A stretch of 47,028 nt of DNA from Chitinophagales bacterium (GCA_015655125.1 JAATFP010000111.1:1-47028); one strand, 5' to 3'. Shown: positions 26,447 to 35,300, counted from the first letter of the stretch. The notes: generated by a model not told the origin, from the sequence alone. Translations and numbers: made by a program.

Positions 26447-27589
26447 TTACAATAAGCCTTTAGTTGACGGAACGGTATTGCTGTCAATATCACGCTTCAC
26501 CGCCATTTTTATTGACTTGGCGAAAGCCTTGAAAATAGACTCTATTTTATGATGCTCATTGTCGCCGGAAGCCTGTATATTCAAATTACATTTCGCAGCA
26601 TCACTGAAAGATTTGAAAAAATGAAAGAACATTTCCGTGGGCATTTCACCTATCTTTTCTCTTTTGAATTCAACGTTCCAAACGGTCCAGCTACGACCCC
26701 CAAAGTCAATAGCGACCTGTGCCAGGCAATCATCCATCGGCAATAAAAAACCATACCGCTCTATTCCTCTTTTAGTTCCCAGCCCTTTTGCAAAAGCTTC
26801 GCCCAGCGCAATAGCGGTATCTTCAATGCTATGATGTTCGTCAACATACAGATCGCCTTTGCAGGTAACAGCCAAGTCAATTTTTCCATGCCTGGCAAGT
26901 TGATCCAGCATATGATCAAAAAATGCCAATCCGGTATTGTTAGCTGAAATACCTGTGCCATCCAGGTTTAAACGAACCGATATGTTTGTCTCATTCGTAT
27001 TGCGTTCATGTAAAATTATCCTGGGTGGCAGTTTTAAAAATTCATAGACGGTTTTCCAATCAGGCGAGTCGGCTACGATCGTGTTCTTATACAAACTTTC
27101 GATCGTATCATCTATCTCGCCTGCGCCCAGCGCGGGATCGTTGTTGAGCCAGATACCCTTGCAGCCTATATTTTTTGCCAGTTGCATATCGGTAATGCGA
27201 TCACCGATTACAAAAGAATTTGTAATATCATAAAGATCGTTATTGAGATATTCCGTCAACATGCCCGTACCCGGCTTTCTTGTATCGGCATGTTGCCCGG
27301 GAAAAGTTCTATCGATGAAAACCTTTGAATAATGAACCGATTGACTTTGCAGGCTTTCCATTACGAAATTATGCACCGGCCAGAAATCATCCTCAGGGAA
27401 GGATTCCGTTCCCAAACCATCCTGGTTTGTAACCATCACCAGTTCGTAATCCAATTCTGTTGCTATCTTCCGCATGTAGTAAAACACATCCGGGTAAAAC
27501 TGAAGCTTTGCAAAACTATCCAGTTGATAGGTGGGAGGTGCTTCCCTGATCAGCGTTCCATCACGATCTATAAATAATACTTTTTTCAT
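26447..27589 (-). CDS. hisB: Bifunctional histidinol-phosphatase / imidazoleglycerol-phosphate dehydratase
   Basis: 380 residues, two fused domains. The N-terminal HAD phosphatase (about 1-165) has the nucleophile and acid pair in FIDRDGT (Asp8, Asp10), VTNQDGLG and IGDRITDMQLA. The C-terminal dehydratase (about 190-380) has the manganese-binding motifs DEHHSIEDT and DNEHHKIESIF. It catalyses steps 6 and 8 of histidine synthesis. Its ATG overlaps the hisC stop by four bases, indicating coupled translation. Confidence 0.96.
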   Translation of the reverse strand: MKKVLFIDRDGTLIREAPPTYQLDSFAKLQFYPDVFYYMRKIATELDYELVMVTNQDGLGTESFPEDDFWPVHNFVMESLQSQSVHYSKVFIDRTFPGQHADTRKPGTGMLTEYLNNDLYDITNSFVIGDRITDMQLAKNIGCKGIWLNNDPALGAGEIDDTIESLYKNTIVADSPDWKTVYEFLKLPPRIILHERNTNETNISVRLNLDGTGISANNTGLAFFDHMLDQLARHGKIDLAVTCKGDLYVDEHHSIEDTAIALGEAFAKGLGTKRGIERYGFLLPMDDCLAQVAIDFGGRSWTVWNVEFKREKIGEMPTEMFFHFFKSFSDAAKCNLNIQASGDNEHHKIESIFKAFAKSIKMAVKRDIDSNTVPSTKGLL

Positions 27590-28638
27590 TCCTCAAATTT
27601 TTTAAAAGCTTGTATTAATTTTTTATTCTCCACAGGCGCACCGATCGTTATCCGCAAACAATTTTCGCAGCCAGGTTCCTTGCTCCTGTTTCGGACCACA
27701 ATTTTTTCGCCCGTTAAAAAATCATACAGCGCATCCGAATCAGCGACACGAACCAGGAGAAAATTTGCATCACTTGGAAACACATTTTTCACAAAACGAA
27801 ACTGTGTCAATTCTATCGAAAGCCTTTGCCGTTGTTCCACCGTTTCGCTGATCCATCCATTCACCAGCGCAGTATTCTGCAGCGCCTCCGTTGCCAGTTG
27901 TTGTGAGGCCTCGTTGATATTATACGGCGGCTTTACCTTGTTAAACAAATCGATGATGTCCATTGACGCAAAACAAAATCCAATTCGCAGAGCCGCCATG
28001 CCCCAGGCTTTAGACAACGTTTGCATCACCACGAGATTGGGGAATTTAGTAAGCTCAAAAATGAAACTTCGCTGCCTGGAATAGTTGATATAAGCTTCGT
28101 CGATGATGACCAATCCATCAAACGAAGTGAGCAATCTTTCAACATCTTCGCCACGCATATTGTTACCGGTAGGATTGTTTGGCGAACAGATGAACAATAA
28201 TTTTGTGTGCTCATCAATGGCGCCAAGAACAGCGGGAACGTTCAATTGGTGGTCGTCTGTGAGAAAAACCTTCCTTACGGCCACATCATTGATGCCGGCG
28301 CTTACTTCGTACATCCCGTATGTTGGCGGGCAAACGATGACGTTGTCTTTACCCGGATCGCAAAATATCCGGAACGCCAGGTCGATCACTTCATCGCTGC
28401 CGTTGCCCACAAAAATATTCTCTGCCGGTACACCTTTTATCCGTGCCAACTGAAATTTCAATTGCCATTGCAATGGGTCCGGATAACGATTATAATCTTC
28501 CTCCAACGGCGTTCCATAGGCATTTTCATTCGCATCTAAAAAAATGGAAGCATTTCCACTGAACTCGTGCCTCGCAGAAGAATAAGGTTTCAGCGATTTA
28601 ATATTACCACGCACTATTTTACTCAGATCAAAACTCAT
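27586..28638 (-). CDS. hisC: Histidinol-phosphate aminotransferase
   Basis: 350 residues, a class II PLP aminotransferase converting imidazole acetol phosphate and glutamate to histidinol phosphate. Key segments are FLDANENAYGTP, NRYPDPLQ, GNGSDEVIDLAF, CSPNNPTGN, VIIDEAYINYS and the PLP lysine in TLSKAWGMAALRIGF. It overlaps hisD at its start and hisB at its end by four bases each. Confidence 0.96.
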   Translation of the reverse strand: MSFDLSKIVRGNIKSLKPYSSARHEFSGNASIFLDANENAYGTPLEEDYNRYPDPLQWQLKFQLARIKGVPAENIFVGNGSDEVIDLAFRIFCDPGKDNVIVCPPTYGMYEVSAGINDVAVRKVFLTDDHQLNVPAVLGAIDEHTKLLFICSPNNPTGNNMRGEDVERLLTSFDGLVIIDEAYINYSRQRSFIFELTKFPNLVVMQTLSKAWGMAALRIGFCFASMDIIDLFNKVKPPYNINEASQQLATEALQNTALVNGWISETVEQRQRLSIELTQFRFVKNVFPSDANFLLVRVADSDALYDFLTGEKIVVRNRSKEPGCENCLRITIGAPVENKKLIQAFKKFEE

Positions 28639-29927
28639 TTTTTATTATTTAAATATCTTATCCTGATGTCTATCGCATTGGCATGGGCATCCAACCCTTC
28701 GGCTGCAGCCATCACCGATACCGTACCTGAAATATTTTGAACGCCTTCTTCCGACAATTGCTGAAAGGTTATTTTCTTCACAAAGCTATCCAATGAAACA
28801 CCACTGTATGCTTTTGAAAAACCGTTTGTGGGCAACGTATGGTTTGTTCCGGATGCATAGTCGCCGGCGCTTTCCGGAGAAAAATTTCCGAGAAATACGC
28901 TGCCGGCATTGATCACCCGTTCAACAACATCCGTCGATTTGAGCGATGCAATAATCAGGTGTTCGGGTGCATAAGCGTTCAGCAGTCCAAAAGCTGCATC
29001 AACATTTTGCAGGATCACTGCACGGCTGTTTTTAATCGCTAATGAAGCAATTCCCTTCCTGGGAAGTTGTTCCAACTGAACTGCAAGGGCCCGCTTTATA
29101 TCTTCCACGATACCAATATTGCTTGCCACCAACAAAACCTGGCTATCGGTTCCGTGCTCGGCCTGGCTCAACAGGTCTGCTGCAACAAATTCCGGAACAC
29201 AAGTTTCATCAGCGTATATCGCCACCTCGCTCGGTCCTGCGGGCATATCGATGGCAACACCCTCCTTGCCCACCAATTGCTTTGCACAGGTTACGAACCT
29301 GTTGCCCGGCCCGAATATTTTATAAACCGACGGCATACCTTCTATCCCGTAAGCCATCGCTGCTATTGCCTGCGCACCGCCAATCTTACAAATCTTCCGG
29401 ATGCCCAAAACATCAGCCGTGTATAATATCGCAGGATTAATTTTTCCATCTTTGTCGCAAGGCGTGCAAACAACGATATTGCTGCAACCCGCTAAAGTTG
29501 CCGGAATTCCGAGCATCAGTAACGTTGAAAAAAGGGGCGCGGTACCACCAGGTACATACAACCCTACTTTTTCAATCGGCACAGTTTTGCGCCAGCACTT
29601 CACACCCCTGGTTGTTTCAATAATAACAACGCTTTCCTGCTGCGCGGTATGAAATAGAGTAATATTTTTTCTTGCAACGTCGATGGCATTTTTCACGTCA
29701 TCAGAAACCAAGTCTTTACTTTCCCGGAATTCGTCTTCGGTAACGAAATAATCTTGCAATGAAACACCGTCAAACAGTTCCCCATATTTCTTTACCGCAG
29801 ACAGCCCATTGACCCTTACGTCGCTCAAAATATCGGTTACCGTTTTTTCAATATCGATATTTGATGCCGACGGACGCGATATTATTCCGGGCCAGTCTTC
29901 TATACCTGGTTCTGAAAATATATTCAT
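28635..29927 (-). CDS. hisD: Histidinol dehydrogenase
   Basis: 430 residues. HisD oxidises histidinol to histidine in two NAD-dependent steps, using zinc. Conserved parts are VPGGTAPLFSTLLMLGIPA, GGAQAIAAMAYG, FGPGNRFV, DMPAGPSEVAIYADE, LLSQAEHGTDSQVLL (zinc and catalytic residues), SAGDYASGTNHTLPT and the C-terminal DAHANAID. It starts 26 bases after hisG and overlaps hisC by four bases. Confidence 0.97.
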   Translation of the reverse strand: MNIFSEPGIEDWPGIISRPSASNIDIEKTVTDILSDVRVNGLSAVKKYGELFDGVSLQDYFVTEDEFRESKDLVSDDVKNAIDVARKNITLFHTAQQESVVIIETTRGVKCWRKTVPIEKVGLYVPGGTAPLFSTLLMLGIPATLAGCSNIVVCTPCDKDGKINPAILYTADVLGIRKICKIGGAQAIAAMAYGIEGMPSVYKIFGPGNRFVTCAKQLVGKEGVAIDMPAGPSEVAIYADETCVPEFVAADLLSQAEHGTDSQVLLVASNIGIVEDIKRALAVQLEQLPRKGIASLAIKNSRAVILQNVDAAFGLLNAYAPEHLIIASLKSTDVVERVINAGSVFLGNFSPESAGDYASGTNHTLPTNGFSKAYSGVSLDSFVKKITFQQLSEEGVQNISGTVSVMAAAEGLDAHANAIDIRIRYLNNKK

Positions 29928-29953
29928 AGATTTTTTTTATAACCATTACTGGT

Positions 29954-30805
29954 TCACATGACCATTTTTTCTATCGGCACAACAATAATACCCTCGGCCT
30001 CAAATTTTTTCAATTTTTCTATCACGTCCCAAAATTCATTTTTATTTACAACGCTCTGAACGCTGCTCCAGCCTTCTTCCGCAAGATTTACAACGGTAGG
30101 ACTCTTCATACCCGGCAGTAATTTGAAAATATTCTGCAGCTGGTGATTGGGTGCATTCAACATAATATACTTGTTGTTGCGTGCGGTTTTTACAGCATTG
30201 ATCCGAAGCAATAGTTTCTTCAGGATCGATTTATTTTCTTCCGATAATTTCTTGTTGGCAGCAAGAATTGCTTCTGATTCCAAAACAATTTCCACTTCCT
30301 TCAATCCGTTTGTAAATAAAGTGCTTCCGCTGCTCACAATGTCGCAGATCGCATCTGCAAGGCCAATTCCAGGTGCAATTTCCACCGAGCCGCTGATCTC
30401 ATGAATTTCAGCGCTGATATTATTTTTCGTCAGAAAATCTCTTAACAGCACTGCATACGAAGTAGCAATTTTCCTTCCCTGCAGGTCACTCAATCCGTCA
30501 TATTGCCCTGACTTTGGAACTGCAATACTGAGCCGGCATTTACCAAATCCAAGCCGGTAAACACGTTCAATATCCTTGCCCTTTTCGAGCAAAACATTTT
30601 CACCTACGATACCGATATCGGCCACACCATCGTACACATATTGCGGAATATCGTCGTCCCGCAAAAAATAAACTTCCAGTGGGAAATTAAATGCGGTTGT
30701 TTTCAGTTGCTTGTTGCCGTTGTTCAATTCAATGCCACATTCCCTGAGCAGTTTTACCGAATCTTCGTAAAGGCGTCCCGATTTTTGTATAGCGATCTTT
30801 AACAT
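29954..30805 (-). CDS. hisG: ATP phosphoribosyltransferase, long form
   Basis: 283 residues. HisG joins PRPP and ATP, the first and committed step. The catalytic part has MLKIAIQKSGRLYEDSVKLL, DIPQYVYDGVADIGIVGEN and DIVSSGSTLFTNGLKEVE (PRPP loop). The C-terminal ~70 residues (from about 205, ending GIIVVPIEKMVM) are the ACT-like domain by which long-form enzymes sense histidine, so no separate HisZ should be needed. It is the first structural gene of the operon, with a 5' leader of about 260 bases holding a His-rich leader peptide and a terminator. Feedback inhibition and attenuation would thus both act here. Confidence 0.97.
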   Translation of the reverse strand: MLKIAIQKSGRLYEDSVKLLRECGIELNNGNKQLKTTAFNFPLEVYFLRDDDIPQYVYDGVADIGIVGENVLLEKGKDIERVYRLGFGKCRLSIAVPKSGQYDGLSDLQGRKIATSYAVLLRDFLTKNNISAEIHEISGSVEIAPGIGLADAICDIVSSGSTLFTNGLKEVEIVLESEAILAANKKLSEENKSILKKLLLRINAVKTARNNKYIMLNAPNHQLQNIFKLLPGMKSPTVVNLAEEGWSSVQSVVNKNEFWDVIEKLKKFEAEGIIVVPIEKMVM

Positions 30806-30945
30806 AGTTAATGGTGAATGGTGAAATCTTTAATTAAGTATCCGGCGATTTTAAATTCAAAAAAATTGACGTGTTTCATTTATGAGGTCGGGCTATCGCG
30901 GATGCTCTTTTGAGTTTTGACCATTAACGATTCGCCATTCATCAT
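30806..30945. repeat. Imperfect palindrome between the his attenuator and hisG
   Basis: The left arm begins directly upstream of the hisG ATG (gttaatggtgaatggtgaa, about 30807-30825). The right arm at about 30921-30943 contains accattaacgattcgccatt. The arms are partial reverse complements around a core of about 95 bases. It belongs to the arm-and-core class and would form part of the his mRNA once the terminator is passed. Confidence 0.5.
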
Positions 30946-30976
30946 AAAAAAAGGGCTCACTTTTCAGTAAGCCCTT
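30946..30976 (-). terminator. his operon attenuator terminator
   Basis: On the minus strand aagggcttac (30976-30967) pairs with gtgagccctt (30960-30951) over 10 bp with one G-U pair, loop tgaaaa, followed by a T-run to 30946. It lies 28 bases after the leader-peptide stop and 141 bases before hisG, the position of a transcription attenuator. Confidence 0.88.
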
Positions 30977-31019
30977 TCGGAAATATGTACCCTTACAGAC
31001 ATATCAACATAGCTTACCG
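30965..31019 (-). promoter_or_regulatory. his antiterminator pairing segments
   Basis: The leader RNA segment 31019-31011 (cggtaagct) can pair over nine positions, two of them G-U, with 30973-30965 (ggcttactg), which includes most of the left arm of the terminator. The two structures exclude each other. A ribosome held at the His codons (31048-31031) leaves 31019-31011 free; one that reaches the stop at 31006-31004 covers it. A further short hairpin (31005-30999 with 30988-30982) lies between. Confidence 0.65.
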
Positions 31020-31063
31020 TGAGGCAATGTATGATGATGATGTATGTGAATGAAATTTTGCAT
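31004..31063 (-). CDS. hisL: Histidine operon leader peptide
   Basis: A 19-codon frame, ATG at 31063-31061 and TGA at 31006-31004, encodes MQNFIHIHHHHTLPHGKLC. Six of 19 residues are His, five of them within six consecutive codons (CAC ATA CAT CAT CAT CAT). This is the composition of the enterobacterial hisL leader peptide, and the terminator follows 28 bases later. It has no function as a protein; its translation senses the charge state of tRNA-His. The symbol is used by analogy of role, since sequence homology to enterobacterial hisL is not implied. Confidence 0.85.
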   Translation of the reverse strand: MQNFIHIHHHHTLPHGKLC

Positions 31064-31071
31064 TGATGGTA

Positions 31072-31103
31072 CAAAGGAAAGAATCATAATTCAATCGGCC
31101 AAA
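31072..31103 (-). promoter_or_regulatory. Candidate his operon promoter
   Basis: TTTG at 31103-31100, a 20-base spacer and TTCCTTTG at 31079-31072 (one mismatch to TAnnTTTG). This would start transcription only a few bases before the leader ATG. A weaker alternative upstream is TTTA 31191-31188, 19 bases, TATTTTTA 31168-31161, giving a leader longer by about 90 bases. Confidence 0.38.
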
Positions 31104-31201
31104 CTTTTTTGTTTAAATTAATTAGTTAATAATGAATAATTCATTAAAACCTTAGACCTCTAAAAATATCGCAGCGTTTCAACCAGCTAAACAATTATTA
31201 G

Positions 31202-32221
31202 TTAATCGAATGCTGTCATCTCCACTCCCAATCCCGCGCCTGTAGTATAACATATCTTCCCGCGGTCAAACGTTACTCCTTTGGCAATATCTTCGGTAAG
31301 CAGCAATGGTCCGTCCATATCCACGTAATCCAATAGCGGCGCCAGTTGCGCGATGGCAGCGGTGCCGACAGAACTCTCGTTCATACAGCCGATCATTACT
31401 TTCATTTCCAGTTCGCGCGCTCTGCTGATCATTCTCCGTGCAACCGTAATACCGCTACACTTGGTGAGTTTTATGTTGATGCCGTGAAAGTGACCTGCAC
31501 ATTTTTCCACGTCACTTTCTTTTACACAGGCTTCATCGGCAATCAACGGCAGCGGCGATCTTCCGTATAGGATCTTCATGCTTTCCCAATCGTCTTTTGC
31601 AAGTGGCTGGTCTACAAATTCAACACCCAATTCTTTCAACACCGGAATTTTCGCCAATGCCTGATCAAGTGTCCAGCCAGCATTTGCATCCACGCGAAAT
31701 ACAGCATCTGTATGTTTCCGCAACGCTTCCACCATTTGCAGATCACCTTCGGTACCCACTTTTATCTTGTAAACCGGCCAGGGTTTTTCCTGCATCTTTT
31801 CCACCATCTTTTCAATCGTGTCGATACCGATCGTGTAATCTGTGAGCGGTGCTTTAGAAACATCCAGGTTCCATATATCGTGCAGTTGCCTGCGTTGCAA
31901 TTTGCCGTAAAGATCCCAACCGGCCATATCAAGCGCGCAAACTAGAAAAGAATTTTGCGGAAATAAATGGTGAAGGTAGTGCCAGTATCTTTCCGGGTCC
32001 TGGAAAGAAAACTTTTCTACGAATATCCTTTTCGCTTCCAGGTCGGCGGTCATCTTCTCAACAGGAATATCGTAATAACTGATGGCCGGGGCTTCGCCGT
32101 AACCGCGCACACCGAAGTATTCCAGTTCTACCACAAATGTGGGTTGATGCGTTTTGGTTCCTTTGGAAATGGTGAAAGGATGACGGAAGGGAAGGTTGAA
32201 TGTTTTGTAGGAGAAATTCAT
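31202..32221 (-). CDS. Dipeptide epimerase (enolase superfamily, muconate-lactonising subgroup)
   Basis: 339 residues. Members such as L-Ala-D/L-Glu epimerase invert the C-terminal residue of dipeptides, helping recycle cell-wall peptides. Visible features are the catalytic lysine motif YKIKVG (Lys152 and Lys154), metal ligands Asp178 (RVDANAGW), Asp204 (VEFVDQPL, where Glu is usual) and Asp229 (LIADEAC), and the second catalytic lysine, Lys251, in INIKLTKCSG. The specificity cannot be settled from sequence alone. It is the gene before the his operon on the same strand but is separated from it by the his promoter and leader region. Confidence 0.88.
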   Translation of the reverse strand: MNFSYKTFNLPFRHPFTISKGTKTHQPTFVVELEYFGVRGYGEAPAISYYDIPVEKMTADLEAKRIFVEKFSFQDPERYWHYLHHLFPQNSFLVCALDMAGWDLYGKLQRRQLHDIWNLDVSKAPLTDYTIGIDTIEKMVEKMQEKPWPVYKIKVGTEGDLQMVEALRKHTDAVFRVDANAGWTLDQALAKIPVLKELGVEFVDQPLAKDDWESMKILYGRSPLPLIADEACVKESDVEKCAGHFHGINIKLTKCSGITVARRMISRARELEMKVMIGCMNESSVGTAAIAQLAPLLDYVDMDGPLLLTEDIAKGVTFDRGKICYTTGAGLGVEMTAFD

Positions 32222-32341
32222 TTAAATTAATAACTGATAACTAATAGTGAATAATGTTTGCGGGATCAATGTTAAGGCTATATCGCCGACGCATCCGGTT
32301 TAAAAAATTATTAATTATCGCCTGTTAATTATTAATTATCA
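32222..32341. repeat. AT-rich palindromic element filling the gap between malQ and epimerase genes
   Basis: The left arm at about 32224-32255 (aattaataactgataactaa and on) starts right at the epimerase ATG. The right arm at about 32308-32341 (ttattaattatcgcctgtta and on) runs into the malQ stop codon. The arms are imperfect reverse complements around a core of about 53 bases. Confidence 0.55.
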
Positions 32342-35002
32342 TCGTCCGCTAAGCTCGATCATATCTTTCAATGCATTTGTAAAATCATCATCCGCAATCA
32401 CATTTTCGAGCGGCAAATGCATCCTGTAGTTCCATACGTGATCAGGGTTTGCGGGTACGTTAATTCTTTCGTCATGTGGATTTTCGCGACGCAATTGCTC
32501 GCTCATCGCGAGCAGATCCTGCAACAGGAAGACGCTCCACATCGCCGGTGATTTAAGATGTTGCGCAACAATTTCTTTTGCGATCCACGGCTCACAATAA
32601 AAAGGTGCGCCGCCATAATGTGCCAGCGCCTGGTTAAAAAATGTTTGTGTTGTTGTACGATCCTCTTCCCACCACTCGCGGATCGTGCTCATATCGTGTG
32701 TGGAAGGCGTTACCACGCAATCGTATTGTGCAGACGACGGTGGCGAAAAACTTTCGCTGCTTTTCTTCGGCATCCTTTCCACCTGCAAAGATAATATTTC
32801 AAGATCATGCAATACACCCGGCACAAATTCCGGAACCATACCGAGATCTTCGCCACACAACAACATATTGTTACTTGAATTTTTCAACGCGGCAATTTTT
32901 TTGATCCCTTCTTCTTTCCACAACTCGTCCTGGATAGTGAAGAAATAGCGGCTGTACAAACTGTCCAGCACACGCCGCTCGTTTTCACCAAGATGCCGGA
33001 ACGAGGTGGTTGCAAAAATATTTATCCTGAAATGATAATGATGCGGATTTTCGTCGCGGATCAATACCACGTCGCTCAACAGATCGTATAAACCTTGTTG
33101 CAACGAAATGTTTTCCGGATGCTGCTGAAAATATGCCTCCACCTTTCTCTGTGTATTGAACGCAGGCTTGAATGAATGTCCGTTTAAAAATGTCTGGCTT
33201 ACCCAGCTGCTTTTTTCGCCAAAGGTATGTTGCAGGATCGCATCGGTGATATAAGGATCGCATAACCTGCTTTCATCGAAATGCATACCGGCATTTGAAA
33301 AATCTTGATTGCTCAACGCATGCGCCGGGATGAACCTGCCGAGTATGCCTTCCACAGCATCTGCCGGAATGCTCCAGATGCGAAAGAAACCCAGCACATG
33401 ATCGATACGAACTGCATCAAAATAATTGGACAACTGCTCCATTCTTTGACGCCACCATGAATAATTATCCATGGCCATATTTTCCCAGTTGTAGGTAGGA
33501 AAGCTCCAGTTCTGGCCCTTGATAGCAAAGCCATCGGGTGGCGCGCCTGCCTGTTTATCCATGTGGAACAAATGGGGGTACATCCAGGTGTCAACGCTGC
33601 AGCGGCCGACGCCTATCGGCAAATCGGCCTTCAACACGATCCCGTTCTTGTGGGCGTAATCTGTTGCGTCTTTTAATTGCAGGTGCAGGTGATATTGTGT
33701 AAAATAATGAATGGCGATCTCATCGTACTCTTTATTGCCTGTAGCAGTAAGATCATTGATAGCGCTTTCGTCGTACACGCTGTACGCTTCCCATTTGCTG
33801 AAGTCGGCCGTTTTATATTTATCCCGCAGGTAACAAAATGCTGCATAAGGCTGTAACCAGGAGCGGTTCATTTCAAAAAACTCGAACCAGTCGAGATCGT
33901 CTTTGAAGTAATTTTTTTCCTTTTCGAACAACTGCCGGATGGCCCGCTGTTTCAATGCTGAAACGGCTTCGTAGTCGAGCGCAGACAATTCGTTGAGTTC
34001 CTTAACCTGCGTCACTACATCATCACTGAATTTTACAGAAAAAGCGGTCGCAAGTTTCTGCACGTTCAAAAAAGCAGGATGTAATGCAAATGCGGAAATA
34101 GCCGAATATGGATAAGAATCCTTGCTGGTATGAGTAGCCGTCGTGTCGTTTACAGGCAATAACTGGATCAGTTTGATGCCGGTGCCTTTGCACCAATCGG
34201 CTACTAAGAAAAGATCAGTAAAATCGCCCGTCCCCCAGCCACGGCGGGTCTTAAGCGACGAAAGCTGAATATTCAACCCCGCGCCGCGCCACGCATACTG
34301 AGGAAAATCAGCCAATATGTTGAAGACATGCAGCACATCCTTATCTTCAAAATAAGCAATCTTGCGATTGGGACCCGGTTCAAAATAAATGATCTTTTTT
34401 TGCAACGTGTCATACACCCCTATCTTAAATTCTACAGGGAAATTTTCTTTTGAAAGATCGAGTTTGATGCTCCAATATGGTTCAGATCGGTTGAGCAAAA
34501 CCGGAACGGTTTCGTCCCACTCGTTCATTTTTTTTGAAGAGCCGGAAATACAAATCACATGGTTGGGCGCCATTTCTGCGCTTTTTACCCGAAAAAAATG
34601 AGTAGGATTTTTTACCGCACTTTTTTTGACAGCCTTTTTTTCATACTCCTTGAGGAGTTTTATAAACGGCCTTGTTTTATAAAGATCCGAATGCAGATCT
34701 GCATGGCGCCATTCGTCGAGTATCTCCGCCTCTGCTGACTTTAATTTTTTAGGGTTTATCTCATGATAATTATGAAGAACCTCTTTATCGCGGCCAAATT
34801 CCTGCAATATATAATTATAGGTAAATTTCTCTTCAAGGCCATACTGCTCCGTATCGAGATTGATCTGCCAGAATTCTTCATTCAGGTAATGCAACGGCAG
34901 AAAAAGTTCCCTCGCTTCCGGCATTCCTGCACTTTCTTTTATCCTGATAAATATGGCCTGCCCGTATGTAGTGGTATATTTTATATAAAACCGAATGATC
35001 AT
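32339..35002 (-). CDS. malQ: 4-alpha-glucanotransferase, DPE2 type with N-terminal starch-binding domains
   Basis: 887 residues, well above the ~500-690 of simple MalQ. Residues about 1-110 and 125-230 look like two CBM20-type starch-binding domains, as in plant DPE2. The GH77 catalytic domain follows: GWGTGDFTDL, LLPVNDTTAT, the nucleophile Asp in FDAVRIDHVLGFF, the acid/base Glu in LLCGEDLGMVP and the stabilising Asp in TPSTHDMSTIR. The enzyme moves glucan chains between maltodextrins and glycogen-like acceptors in the cytosol. The first residues (MIIRFYIKYTTTYGQAIFIR) already form a CBM strand, which supports the start. No other glycogen gene is adjacent. Confidence 0.92.
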   Translation of the reverse strand: MIIRFYIKYTTTYGQAIFIRIKESAGMPEARELFLPLHYLNEEFWQINLDTEQYGLEEKFTYNYILQEFGRDKEVLHNYHEINPKKLKSAEAEILDEWRHADLHSDLYKTRPFIKLLKEYEKKAVKKSAVKNPTHFFRVKSAEMAPNHVICISGSSKKMNEWDETVPVLLNRSEPYWSIKLDLSKENFPVEFKIGVYDTLQKKIIYFEPGPNRKIAYFEDKDVLHVFNILADFPQYAWRGAGLNIQLSSLKTRRGWGTGDFTDLFLVADWCKGTGIKLIQLLPVNDTTATHTSKDSYPYSAISAFALHPAFLNVQKLATAFSVKFSDDVVTQVKELNELSALDYEAVSALKQRAIRQLFEKEKNYFKDDLDWFEFFEMNRSWLQPYAAFCYLRDKYKTADFSKWEAYSVYDESAINDLTATGNKEYDEIAIHYFTQYHLHLQLKDATDYAHKNGIVLKADLPIGVGRCSVDTWMYPHLFHMDKQAGAPPDGFAIKGQNWSFPTYNWENMAMDNYSWWRQRMEQLSNYFDAVRIDHVLGFFRIWSIPADAVEGILGRFIPAHALSNQDFSNAGMHFDESRLCDPYITDAILQHTFGEKSSWVSQTFLNGHSFKPAFNTQRKVEAYFQQHPENISLQQGLYDLLSDVVLIRDENPHHYHFRINIFATTSFRHLGENERRVLDSLYSRYFFTIQDELWKEEGIKKIAALKNSSNNMLLCGEDLGMVPEFVPGVLHDLEILSLQVERMPKKSSESFSPPSSAQYDCVVTPSTHDMSTIREWWEEDRTTTQTFFNQALAHYGGAPFYCEPWIAKEIVAQHLKSPAMWSVFLLQDLLAMSEQLRRENPHDERINVPANPDHVWNYRMHLPLENVIADDDFTNALKDMIELSGR

Positions 35003-35077
35003 ATTGCTGTCGTGTATTTGGTACGCAATTTAAGCAGATTACCACAATTGACTTTTTTAAAATAAATTTATTTCAAA

Positions 35078-35109
35078 TTTTACGGTATAAGCTGTGTACC
35101 TTATATTTG
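35078..35109 (+). promoter_or_regulatory. Candidate Bacteroidota promoter for the 51-residue membrane protein
   Basis: A perfect -7 box TATATTTG lies at 35102-35109. TTTT at 35078-35081 stands for the -33 TTTG, with a 20-base spacer. The ATG is 15 bases downstream at 35125. Confidence 0.58.
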
Positions 35110-35124
35110 CAAAAACTAATCAAA

Positions 35125-35280
35125 ATGGAAAAAGTAAAAAAATCAAGGGCCATTTACTGGATACTATTCCTTATCTCCGTAGGCGTGTTCTTTGGAGTTT
35201 ACGCAGTAGGTGGCGGTTATTGTTCCCTGATTTTGCCATTTAATGTTACGCTTTTTGCAATGGCACTCGACCTTATGTAG
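35125..35280 (+). CDS. Small single-pass membrane protein, 51 residues
   Basis: The frame runs from the ATG at 35125 to TAG at 35278-35280. A basic start (MEKVKKSRAIYW) leads into one or two hydrophobic stretches (ILFLISVGVFFGVYAVGGGY, then CSLILPFNVTLFAMALDLM). Support comes from the tight fit between a near-consensus promoter ending 15 bases upstream and a hairpin terminator 20 bases downstream, making a complete one-gene transcription unit, and from the positive-inside pattern. I do not recognise a family. It is divergent from malQ. Confidence 0.68.
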   Translation: MEKVKKSRAIYWILFLISVGVFFGVYAVGGGYCSLILPFNVTLFAMALDLM

Positions 35281-35300
35281 AAGACCTTTCAATATTTGGG

